Assembly: GCA_963783095.1 (NCBI GenBank) | Contig: CAWAMR010000021.1 | Coordinates: forward strand, 124,001-188,000 | From: CAWAMR01 sp963783095 | Lineage (GTDB): Bacteria > Planctomycetota > Planctomycetia > Gemmatales > Gemmataceae | Length of the DNA: 64,000 bases | Reading direction: 5' to 3' | Shown here: positions 57,342-64,000 of the stretch, one piece after another | Numbering within the stretch: the first letter of the stretch is position 1 | Layout of the letters: each line of letters starts with the position of its first letter | The notes under the pieces: generated by a model | Databases searched by the model: none | Told to the model about the DNA's origin: nothing | Seen by the model: the letters and a program-made list of their open reading frames with translations, nothing else | Made by a program: the position numbers and the translations under genes

Positions 57342-58121
57342 ATGCCACTGCACGATTGGACCGACGAACGATGTTGGGATAGCGTTCATCCGGTCTGGTT
57401 GACGTACCTTCTGGAATACGTGCAAGAACGGCTCCCGGAAGGGTACAAAGCGTTCCTTGGGGGCGTGCCTTCTTTGACCGTCGACTCAGGCCAAGGCAAG
57501 CCCGATGTCAGTGTCCGGCAATGGGAACCGGGAAGAGTTACCGAAACCGTGAAGAGTGATACGAGCCTGCTTGAACCCGACTTGGAAACGAGCGTCGCTT
57601 ATCAGCTCGCTCCGCAGCGTGCCCTGCATGTAGACTTCCACGGGCAGTTGATCGCCGCACTCGAAATTGTGTCGCCGCGCAACAAGGATCGCACCGACGC
57701 CAAGGAAACTTATGCCAATCGCTACCTCGGCTATCTCCGCCTGGGAGTGCATTTGTTGCTGGTCGATGTCTTACCGCGCCCTAAAGGTTATTCGTTCTCG
57801 GACGCTATCACGTCTGGTCTGGGTCTGGAACTGACGCCAATGCCGCCACCGTTCGCTTGCGCATACCGGGTCGGCGAGGCTGTGCCCGTTGGTGACGAAA
57901 TGGGTAGCCTGGTAAGTCTCTGGCGTCGTTCTCTTCGTGTGGGAGCAACGCTGCCAACGCTACCGCTGCCTTTGAGTGTGCACCAGGAGGTGACAATCGA
58001 TTTGGAGGAAACTTACTGTCGAGCTGCTAAGCGCATATCTCGATTAAGGAGACATTCATCAAGGAAGCTTAGCAAAGGGCAAAGGGTAAAACGAACGAAA
58101 AATAATTGTCGTCGGCGGTAG
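57342..58121 (+). CDS. DUF4058 protein (end likely frameshifted)
   Basis: Planctomycete/cyanobacterial DUF4058 protein. The start at 57342 ('MPLHDWTDERCWDSVHPVW') is typical for the family. Conserved parts are 'HVDFHGQLIAALEIVSPRNKDR', which includes a possible PD-(D/E)xK-like 'EIVSPRNK', and 'YLRLGVHLLLVDVLPRPKGY', given in parts. The literal frame runs to 58121, but the last 25 residues are basic junk. Restoring GC at 58029-58034 gives the family-type end 'AAKRAYLD' with a stop near 58048. The function is unknown. It follows the epimerase by 13 bases. Confidence 0.78.
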   Translation: MPLHDWTDERCWDSVHPVWLTYLLEYVQERLPEGYKAFLGGVPSLTVDSGQGKPDVSVRQWEPGRVTETVKSDTSLLEPDLETSVAYQLAPQRALHVDFHGQLIAALEIVSPRNKDRTDAKETYANRYLGYLRLGVHLLLVDVLPRPKGYSFSDAITSGLGLELTPMPPPFACAYRVGEAVPVGDEMGSLVSLWRRSLRVGATLPTLPLPLSVHQEVTIDLEETYCRAAKRISRLRRHSSRKLSKGQRVKRTKNNCRRR

Positions 58122-58326
58122 AAGGTCGGCGAAGTTCGTCAATGTTGATGTATCCATGCCGCTGGTAGGCCCTCTCTGTGGCACGAGCAGACCGTGCATG
58201 CACGCGGTCGCGGATCGCTGGATCAAGGGCAATGCCCCTGAAGGCAAAGTCGTGAACAGCTTGGCGGTCAGCGGCGATGGTTGCCGGATCATCGAGAAGA
58301 TCAGGGATGGTAAGGTTCTCGTTCAT
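58069..58326 (-). CDS. hypothetical small protein
   Basis: An 85-residue frame from ATG 58326 ('MNENLTIPDLLDDPATIAAD'). ATG 58353 would add nine residues. It is helical and acidic, with 'RDRVHARSARATERAYQRHGYINIDELR'. It resembles short antitoxin-type proteins, but no toxin partner is visible. The final residues run into the end of the DUF4058 region on the opposite strand, so the true end may differ. Confidence 0.45.
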   Translation of the reverse strand: MNENLTIPDLLDDPATIAADRQAVHDFAFRGIALDPAIRDRVHARSARATERAYQRHGYINIDELRRPSTADDNYFSFVLPFALC

Positions 58327-58434
58327 AACGTCATTTTCCAAGAAAATAGCCATGAATCAATATCGGCTGAAGCTCCTTTTGGCTTGAGGATTACGGTGAG
58401 AGGGACCGGATATCGCACGATACTTGACGATACT

Positions 58435-59277
58435 TCATTCCGGCTTCGGTTTCTTTTTCTTACCGTCCAATTTCTTGAAGCTTTTCTGGGTCTTCTTGAT
58501 TGCCGACTTCGTCTCTTTGATGTCGCCCGTTAATGGCAAGTCTTCAGGTCTTGTGCCACTGATCTTCAGCATAGTTGCGCGAACGACACTTCCGACTTCT
58601 TCGGCCGCTGCTTCGCTCGGCCTTTGGCCGGTGATGTTATTCTTCTTTAACTTGGCTTCAGTTTGTGTCAGCCGAAACAGATTCGCGGCCAATTCTTCCA
58701 GCCCCATGAAATCGAGAAGCGGTTTTCTCAGATCGGGCATTCCTTTGTAGATCTTCAACTGGGCCAGGTTCATGTTGTAGAGTCCGCGGTACCCAGCATT
58801 TTGAAAAAACTGGTAATGCTCGACGCCAGAACTCTTGGCGACACCCGAAAGTATTTTTTCCTGGGCCGTAATATCTTCTCTCATGGCAAGACGTTCGCAG
58901 TTCTCCGCATTTTCAATAGCCTCCTTGAACTGCGTCGCGATCGCCGCAAAGTACGCTATCGCTTTCTGCACTTGCTCCTTCTTATTGTCGCAAAACATCG
59001 TGGTTAAATAGCAGGCGAAACGAGATAGCCTGTAATCTTCGAGAGTTTGCTCTTCGACGACCGTCTTGACCGCCGTGAAGTTTTCTTCGATCGCTATTCC
59101 CAACTGAGTACAAATACCAATGGCCTTATTGATCGCTTTTTTGAAACTCGGCCAATTGTCGTACCCAAGGAACTTCATGAGATCCAAGGCATACCAGAAG
59201 TGGTAGCCGTTTGATTTTCCGAACGCTTCAAAAGAGGTGTCGCCATCCACAAAATGAAAAACTTCGAGTTGCGACAT
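58435..59277 (-). CDS. dinD: DinD-like DNA-damage-inducible protein
   Basis: An intact 280-residue protein of the DinD family, whose E. coli member is SOS-induced and inhibits RecA filament activity. The N-terminal BRO/KilA-like domain includes 'NGYHFWYALDLMKFLGYDNW' and 'SRFACYLTTMFCDNKKEQVQKAI'. The middle has 'GLYNMNLAQLKIYKGMPD' and 'LEELAANLFRLTQTEAKL'. The C-terminus is a Lys-rich tail ('KKLDGKKKKPKPE'). No SOS box was recognised upstream. It stands between a small hypothetical gene and hisA and may be part of an accessory segment. Confidence 0.85.
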   Translation of the reverse strand: MSQLEVFHFVDGDTSFEAFGKSNGYHFWYALDLMKFLGYDNWPSFKKAINKAIGICTQLGIAIEENFTAVKTVVEEQTLEDYRLSRFACYLTTMFCDNKKEQVQKAIAYFAAIATQFKEAIENAENCERLAMREDITAQEKILSGVAKSSGVEHYQFFQNAGYRGLYNMNLAQLKIYKGMPDLRKPLLDFMGLEELAANLFRLTQTEAKLKKNNITGQRPSEAAAEEVGSVVRATMLKISGTRPEDLPLTGDIKETKSAIKKTQKSFKKLDGKKKKPKPE

Positions 59278-59529
59278 TGCGGCTTCTTTCGCCTAAAGTT
59301 GGAATTTGCAGAGATTATCCTATTGCCGCGCCCTTGGACAAGTGTATAAATTTTCAGAATCTAATAGGTTTGTCCAGGTCGATTGCACGATCTTCCACGA
59401 AATCTTCTTGCCTTTTGCTGCTACAGCATCCACAATGTCAGCGGGTCAAGTCATTCTTCTCCACTGGATGTCTGGAATCGCGTAAAATAATAAGTGATTC
59501 CTTTTCGGAACGTGTGGAGGCGAAACCCA

Positions 59530-60279
59530 ATGCTGATTCTTCCGGCGATTGACCTGCGCGGTGGTCGCTGCGTTCGGCTGCAACAGGGCGATTACACCAG
59601 GGAGACGATTTTCGGTGATGATCCCGTGGCGATGGCTCAGAAATGGGTGTCGCTCGGCGCAAAAACCCTTCATCTGGTTGATCTCGATGGTGCCAAAACC
59701 GGGCACCCGGTGAATGGGCCGATCATTCGGAAAATCGTCGAATCCTGTGGTGTTCCCTGTCAATTGGGCGGCGGCATTCGCACCGAAGGTGATATTTCCG
59801 AAACGCTCAGTTGGGGACTTTCCCGCGTCGTGATCGGCACCCGCGCCTTGCAGGATCCGAGTTGGGTTCGACAAATGGCCCAGGAGTATCCGCAACGGAT
59901 TGTACTCGGTCTGGATGCACGTGAAGGTAAAATTGCAACTCATGGATGGCTTGAAACGTCCGATTCTTCAGTTCTGGAGTTAGCGCAAGAGTTTGCCAAC
60001 TGGCCTTTGGGAGCAATCGTTTACACCGACATTGCCCGCGATGGGATGCTTTCCGGTCCCAATGTCGATTCTCTCGCGGAACTGGCACAAGCGGTGCCTT
60101 TGCCGGTGATCGCTTCCGGAGGCGTAAGTACGCTCGAGCATGTTCGCCGGTTACTGACTCACAAGCTGGCCGGCTGCATCATCGGCCGGGCGCTGTATGA
60201 GGGTCAGTTGGATTTGTCTGCTGTTCTCTCCCTGGTTTCGGCGGAGTCCGGCAGCGAGCAGACCTCTTCCAAGGAGTAG
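59530..60279 (+). CDS. hisA: phosphoribosylformimino-5-aminoimidazole carboxamide ribotide isomerase
   Basis: Amadori isomerase of histidine biosynthesis, intact at 249 residues from ATG 59530. Catalytic Asp residues are in 'LPAIDLRGGRCVRL' and 'VYTDIARDGMLSGPN', with phosphate-binding loops 'LGGGIRTEGD' and 'IASGGVST'. The in-frame upstream extension to 59494 lacks homology. No other his gene is within the window. The downstream gap holds two hairpins and then an EF-G paralogue. Confidence 0.93.
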   Translation: MLILPAIDLRGGRCVRLQQGDYTRETIFGDDPVAMAQKWVSLGAKTLHLVDLDGAKTGHPVNGPIIRKIVESCGVPCQLGGGIRTEGDISETLSWGLSRVVIGTRALQDPSWVRQMAQEYPQRIVLGLDAREGKIATHGWLETSDSSVLELAQEFANWPLGAIVYTDIARDGMLSGPNVDSLAELAQAVPLPVIASGGVSTLEHVRRLLTHKLAGCIIGRALYEGQLDLSAVLSLVSAESGSEQTSSKE

Positions 60280-60321
60280 CATCGTGCAAAGTGTAGTCGA
60301 TTCTTCAGGTGAGGACAGTTG

Positions 60322-60428
60322 CCTGGCGGTCACCCGTACCGCCAGGTTCGGGAGACCGCTGGAATGACTCATTCCCACATTTCGATGTTGCCGGTCGCTT
60401 GACCGGAACATGGAAAATGGGTCATTCC
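60322..60428. terminator. tandem hairpins between hisA and EF-G-like gene
   Basis: The first stem is CCTGGCGGT/ACCGCCAGG (60322-60346). The second is a longer imperfect stem between 60361-60380 and 60410-60428, with an inner CCGGTC/GACCGG hairpin. They may terminate hisA or form a structured leader. No riboswitch family was recognised. Confidence 0.5.
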
Positions 60429-60541
60429 TAGAACGCTCTCTCTTTGTCCGCTGAATTCCCGCGAAGTGCCTTCTGCCGCTGCGGTTTCGCCGGGTCGCGT
60501 GTGACGCGATCTGTTGTTACCCTGTGATGGAGGTTTTCGCA

Positions 60542-62676
60542 ATGTTGAAGTTTCACTCCGAAGAAATCCGCCCCATTGCCGTTGTCGGCCATCGGGCCTC
60601 CGGAAAGACATCCCTTGTGGATGCCCTTCTGCACTCGTCCCATGCGGTCGATCGGCTAGGCAGCGTCGACGACGGCAGCAGTGTCTCCGATTACGATGAA
60701 GAAGAGCACAAGCATCACTTCTCCATCGATACGAGCGTTCTGCACGTCGAGCATGGCGGCAAATTCATCCACCTCCTCGATGCGCCGGGCTACCCCGACT
60801 TCATCGGTGCTTCGCTCGAAGCGCTGAATGCCGTTGAAACCGCCATCGTGGTCATTTCCGCCGTCAACGGCATCGAAATCAACACGCGCCGAATGTTCAA
60901 CGAAGCGGGAAAGCACGGCCTGGCGCGCATGATCGACATCAACAAGGTCGATGCCGACAACGTCCATTTCGCCGAACTCGTCGGCAACATTCAACTCGTC
61001 TTCGGAAAGCAATGCGTGTTGTTCAACGCACCGGATGGGGTCGGCCCGGCCTTTACGCGCGTGATCAGCGTTCTCGATCCGCCGGAATCGGTTCCGACCG
61101 GCTGCCCCATCGATGTTCTCTCGATGCGCGGCATGACTCGTCGATGCCGTTGTCGAATCCGATGAGTCGTTGATGGAGAAGTATCTGAACGAAGGCACCA
61201 TTTCCAGGGAAGAACTGGAAGCCGCCATACCGAAGGCCATGGAGGCCGGCACTCTCATTCCGATGTTCTGCACCTGCGCAAAAAATGAAAAAGGTGTGCC
61301 GGAATTACTCGAAGCAATCAGCAAATACAGCTTATCGCCGGTTCACGCGAAGATGCGCCTCAATGGCTCGCTTGCCAATGGCACCAATGCGTTTGAGCCA
61401 ACCGAAAAGGCGCCGTTCTTGGGCCAGGTCTTCAAAACGATCAACGACAGGTTCGTCGGCAATCTCAGTTTCATTCGAATCGTCGCGGGCAAGATGGATA
61501 CGACCCACCCGCTCTTGAATCTCCGAACCGGCAAGACCTCCCGGCTCAGCCAACTCCTGATGATGCAGGGCAAAACCCATATCGCAGTTCCCGAGGCCTT
61601 CGCGGGCGATATTGTTGCTGTTGCCAAGGTGGACGGACTACAAATCGGCGACACGGTGACTTTCGACACCCACGCCCCCAAACTGCCGGAACCCGAGTTC
61701 CCCAAGCCGATGTATGGTCTGGCGGTCGAACCGAAGAATCGCGGCGATGAACAAAAAATCTCGCAAAGCCTGCACAAGATCGCGGATGAGGATCCGACCT
61801 TCAAAGTCAGCCACGACCCGCAAACCCATGAATTACTCATCAACGGCGTCAGCCAGCTTCATCTGCGAGGTGATTCAACATCGCCTGAAGAAACGTTACG
61901 ACCTGGAAGTGGTCACCCATGAGCCGAAGATTCCCTACCGGGAAACGATCGTGGCGGATGCCGCGGCGGACCATCGTCACAAGAAACAATCCGGCGGACG
62001 GGGACAGTTCGGCGAGGTCCATCTGCGAGTCTATCCGCTTCCGCGCGACATTACCACTCAGGCCGAACTCGAAGAGAAATTCGCGAACCGGACGAGATTC
62101 GAGAAAATGCGCTCCGCCCACTACGATCCGGAATTCAACTTCGCGTTTATCGACCATATCGTCGGCGGCACGATTCCCAATCAGTTCATGCCTGCCGTCG
62201 AGAAAGGCTGCAAGGAGCTTCTGGAACGCGGTGCGCTGGCAGGCTATCGGCTCCAGGATGTCGCGGTGGAAGTTCATTTCGGGAAAGATCATCCCGTCGA
62301 TAGCTCGGAAGCGGCGTTCAAGACTGCCGGGCGAATTGCCTTCAAGAAGGCAGTTCTTCAGGCAAGGCCGACCTTGCTGGAACCGATCGTGAAAATCGAA
62401 GTAACGGTTCCGACCCGATCGACCGGCGGCATTCTCAGCGATCTGAACGGCAAGCGCGGGCACGTGGAAAATCAGGAGAGTCTGGCCGGCGATTTGACGG
62501 TGATCTACGCTGCGCGACCGCTTGCGGAAATCACCAAGTACGCCGCCCAACTCGGCAGCATGACGCAGGGACAAGGCTCATTCACGATGGAGTTCAGCCA
62601 CTACGAAACGGTGCCTCCCAACGTCCAGGCACAGATCGTCGCGAAGTCGAAGGTCGCCGCGGATGAGGATGAATAA
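60542..62676 (+). CDS. elongation factor G-like GTPase (frameshifted)
   Basis: EF-G paralogue of about 713 residues, with GGAGG nine bases before ATG 60542. GTPase motifs are 'GHRASGKTSLV' (G1), 'LLDAPGYPDF' (G3) and 'DINKVD' (G4). Domain II includes 'RIVAGKMDTTHPL'. Later parts include 'KKQSGGRGQFGEVHLRVYPL' and the C-terminal 'GILSDLNGKRGHV', in parts. Frames change at 61136-61142 and 61864-61870. GC restoration gives a continuous reading in both places. G1 differs from canonical EF-G ('AHIDAGKTT'), so this is an EF-G-like or EF-G2 type protein, not the main translocase. Confidence 0.88.
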
Positions 62677-62690
62677 AGCATTACCATTCG

Positions 62691-62880
62691 GAACCCAAGC
62701 CCTGGAAGGGCATCGCAGTAGAGCCCAGGGTGAGGCTCTGCGAACCCTGGGAATTCACCGTCGAAGAGTACCAGTATTCCAGTTCGATTATTGGTGCGAG
62801 TTTACGTGTCTGAAAGATTCCCAGGGTTCGCAGTGCCTCACCCTGGGCTCTACTGCGATGCCCTTCCAGGGCTTGGGTTC
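62691..62880. repeat. paired inverted repeat with 62-base arms
   Basis: Arms 62691-62752 and 62819-62880 are nearly perfect inverted copies ('GAACCCAAGCCCTGGAAGGG' start), separated by 66 bases. It begins 14 bases after the EF-G-like stop. The remaining intergenic DNA to 63055 contains no other recognised feature. Confidence 0.92.
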
Positions 62881-63055
62881 TGGTAGTTAAAGGTCGTCAA
62901 TTGACGAATTCGCTCCACTGCGTGAAACTTTCTCTACTCTGCTTCTTGAACCTGCGTTGGCTTTCTGTCATGCTGAAGACTGACATTCTTCAACATTCTC
63001 TGACGTGCCTCTGTAGGATAAGACAAAACTCTCAGGTTCCCAGCAGGATCACTCG

Positions 63056-63823
63056 ATGCAAGCGTTTATCCATTTCGTCACGAATGAATGGTATTTCTCC
63101 ATCCCGATGTTCTTGATGTCGCTGACGGCGATGACACTCGTCGTCTGGCGGTTTCTCCTGAATATGAACGCCAAGACGCCGATGGAGGATTTTCTTCCCA
63201 TCTTCCAAAGCAAGCTCGAAAAAGACGGCGTCGAGGGGGCGCTGCGGTTTTGCCGGAATGAACCCGGCCTGGTAGCTACCAAGTTGTATCCCGCTGCCCT
63301 GGAAGCATCGAAACAAGGAATCGCGGCGATGAAGCGGAACATGGCGAGCATCCTGGAACTGGAGATTCTCCCCGATCTGAATTTCCTTCTCGCTCCCATC
63401 TTGGCCATTGCCAAGATTGCAACGATGGTCGGGCTGCTCGGTACGGTTATCTCGATGATTAACACCTTCAACACGATTGCCTCAAGCCAGGGTGGCAATC
63501 CTTCCGCAGTTTCGTCGCAAGCCCAGTCGATCGGTCTGGCGCTCTTCGCGACGGCGCTGGGTTTGATGACTGCAATTCCCCTGGTCTTCGCCCACGTACT
63601 CTTCAAGGACTGGATCGTTCGCTACGAGACGAATCTGAAGTCAACTGCTCAAAGACTGATCGTGCTCTTCCAGCACATCAAGCCCAAGCAGGGCGAGAAA
63701 AAAGACGACAAGAAAGACAAGGATAAAGACAAGGACAAGGATAAAGGCAAGGACAAAGACAGGGATGGGGATGATCGCGAACGTGACGATTTACCTTCCA
63801 CGCGAAGACGAACGACCGGCTAA
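63056..63823 (+). CDS. MotA/TolQ/ExbB-family proton channel protein
   Basis: Inner-membrane channel protein of the ExbB/TolQ/MotA superfamily, 255 residues, usually coupled to ExbD/TolR to use the proton gradient. Transmembrane segments are about 12-34 ('WYFSIPMFLMSLTAMTLVVW'), 113-145 ('LAPILAIAKIATMVGLLGTV') and 163-187 ('GLALFATALGLMTAIPLVFA'). The conserved 'GLLGTVISMINTF' loop is present. The C-terminal 40 residues are a Lys/Asp tract of repeated 'KDKDKDK' type that may be cytoplasmic and variable. The partner ExbD gene, if linked, lies beyond the window. The end abuts a repeat array. Confidence 0.85.
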   Translation: MQAFIHFVTNEWYFSIPMFLMSLTAMTLVVWRFLLNMNAKTPMEDFLPIFQSKLEKDGVEGALRFCRNEPGLVATKLYPAALEASKQGIAAMKRNMASILELEILPDLNFLLAPILAIAKIATMVGLLGTVISMINTFNTIASSQGGNPSAVSSQAQSIGLALFATALGLMTAIPLVFAHVLFKDWIVRYETNLKSTAQRLIVLFQHIKPKQGEKKDDKKDKDKDKDKDKGKDKDRDGDDRERDDLPSTRRRTTG

Positions 63824-64000
63824 CGTAGGGCGGGTCGAGGCTTTGCGAGGCCCGCCACGACCCTTCTAACGTAGGGCGGGTCGAGGCTTTGCGAGGCCCG
63901 CCACGACCCTTCTAACGTAGGGCGGGTCGAGGCTTTGCGAGGCCCGCCTCGACCCGCCCTACGGCGGGCCTCGCAAACGGCGGGCCTCGCAAAGCCTCGA
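63820..64000. repeat. 46-base tandem repeat array plus inverted copies
   Basis: Three direct copies start at 63820, 63866 and 63912 with an exact 46-base period ('CTAACGTAGGGCGGGTCGAG' start). After the third copy come inverted segments ('GGCGGGCCTCGCAAA') to the window end, so the array continues outside. The first copy overlaps the ExbB stop codon. Confidence 0.9.

Noticed and set aside
60280..60541. Riboswitch upstream of the EF-G-like gene
   Set aside because: The hairpins do not match a known aptamer and can be explained as terminator structures.
63820..64000. CRISPR-like array
   Set aside because: The 46-base units are contiguous and turn into inverted copies. No unique spacers.

Overview
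This window looks like a chromosomal segment of a planctomycete, most likely a Gemmataceae-type organism. The evidence is two proteins with the N-terminal repeat-companion motif (TIGR02996-like, 'RLVYADWLEE'), a DUF11-type surface protein, secreted DUF1080, FG-GAP, PQQ-propeller and ceramidase-like proteins, a WhiG/FliA-type sigma factor of the planctomycete kind, DUF4058, and many palindromic intergenic repeats. No phage, plasmid or intact insertion sequence was seen.

Layout. 1-4.9 kb: a partial DUF11 surface protein, an HtrA protease, a decayed hicA/hicB locus and an orphan gene. 5.3-14.5 kb: a plus-strand run of exported proteins (giant TPR protein, FG-GAP protein, PQQ propeller, YdjY-like protein, proline-rich lipoprotein), facing a cytochrome c gene across a strong terminator. 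16-22.7 kb: sigma factor, response regulator, RlmI-like methyltransferase, a minus-strand ribF-nifU-epimerase operon, RNase P RNA and clpS. 22.9-34.4 kb: TetR regulator, outer-membrane barrel, a DUF1080 plus esterase/ceramidase operon, serine hydrolase and a large exported protein. 34.4-44.9 kb: YbaK, RNase Z, argB-argD-argF, a HEPN pair, nadA, an esterase and a TPR protein. 45-54.7 kb: protein kinase, RdgC-like protein, lipoproteins, Gfo/Idh/MocA oxidoreductase, TPR and leucine-rich-repeat proteins. 55-64 kb: inositol-phosphate synthase, sugar epimerase, DUF4058, DinD, hisA, an EF-G-like GTPase and an ExbB/MotA-type channel protein.

Functional picture. Much of the content is envelope and secreted machinery: TPR scaffolds, beta-propellers, lipoproteins, secreted hydrolases and HtrA quality control. 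Housekeeping genes are mixed in: arginine, histidine, NAD and FAD biosynthesis, tRNA quality control and tRNA/RNA maturation. The arginine genes form one plus-strand unit. The ribF-nifU-epimerase genes overlap and are probably cotranscribed.

The main caveat is sequence quality. More than 20 recognisable genes, including conserved ones such as the sigma factor, argB, argF, ribF and an EF-G paralogue, are broken by small indels. Most of these breaks have the same sign and are repaired by restoring one GC dinucleotide, usually in a GCGC context. I read this as a systematic sequencing or assembly artefact and annotate such genes as single CDSs with stated frameshifts.
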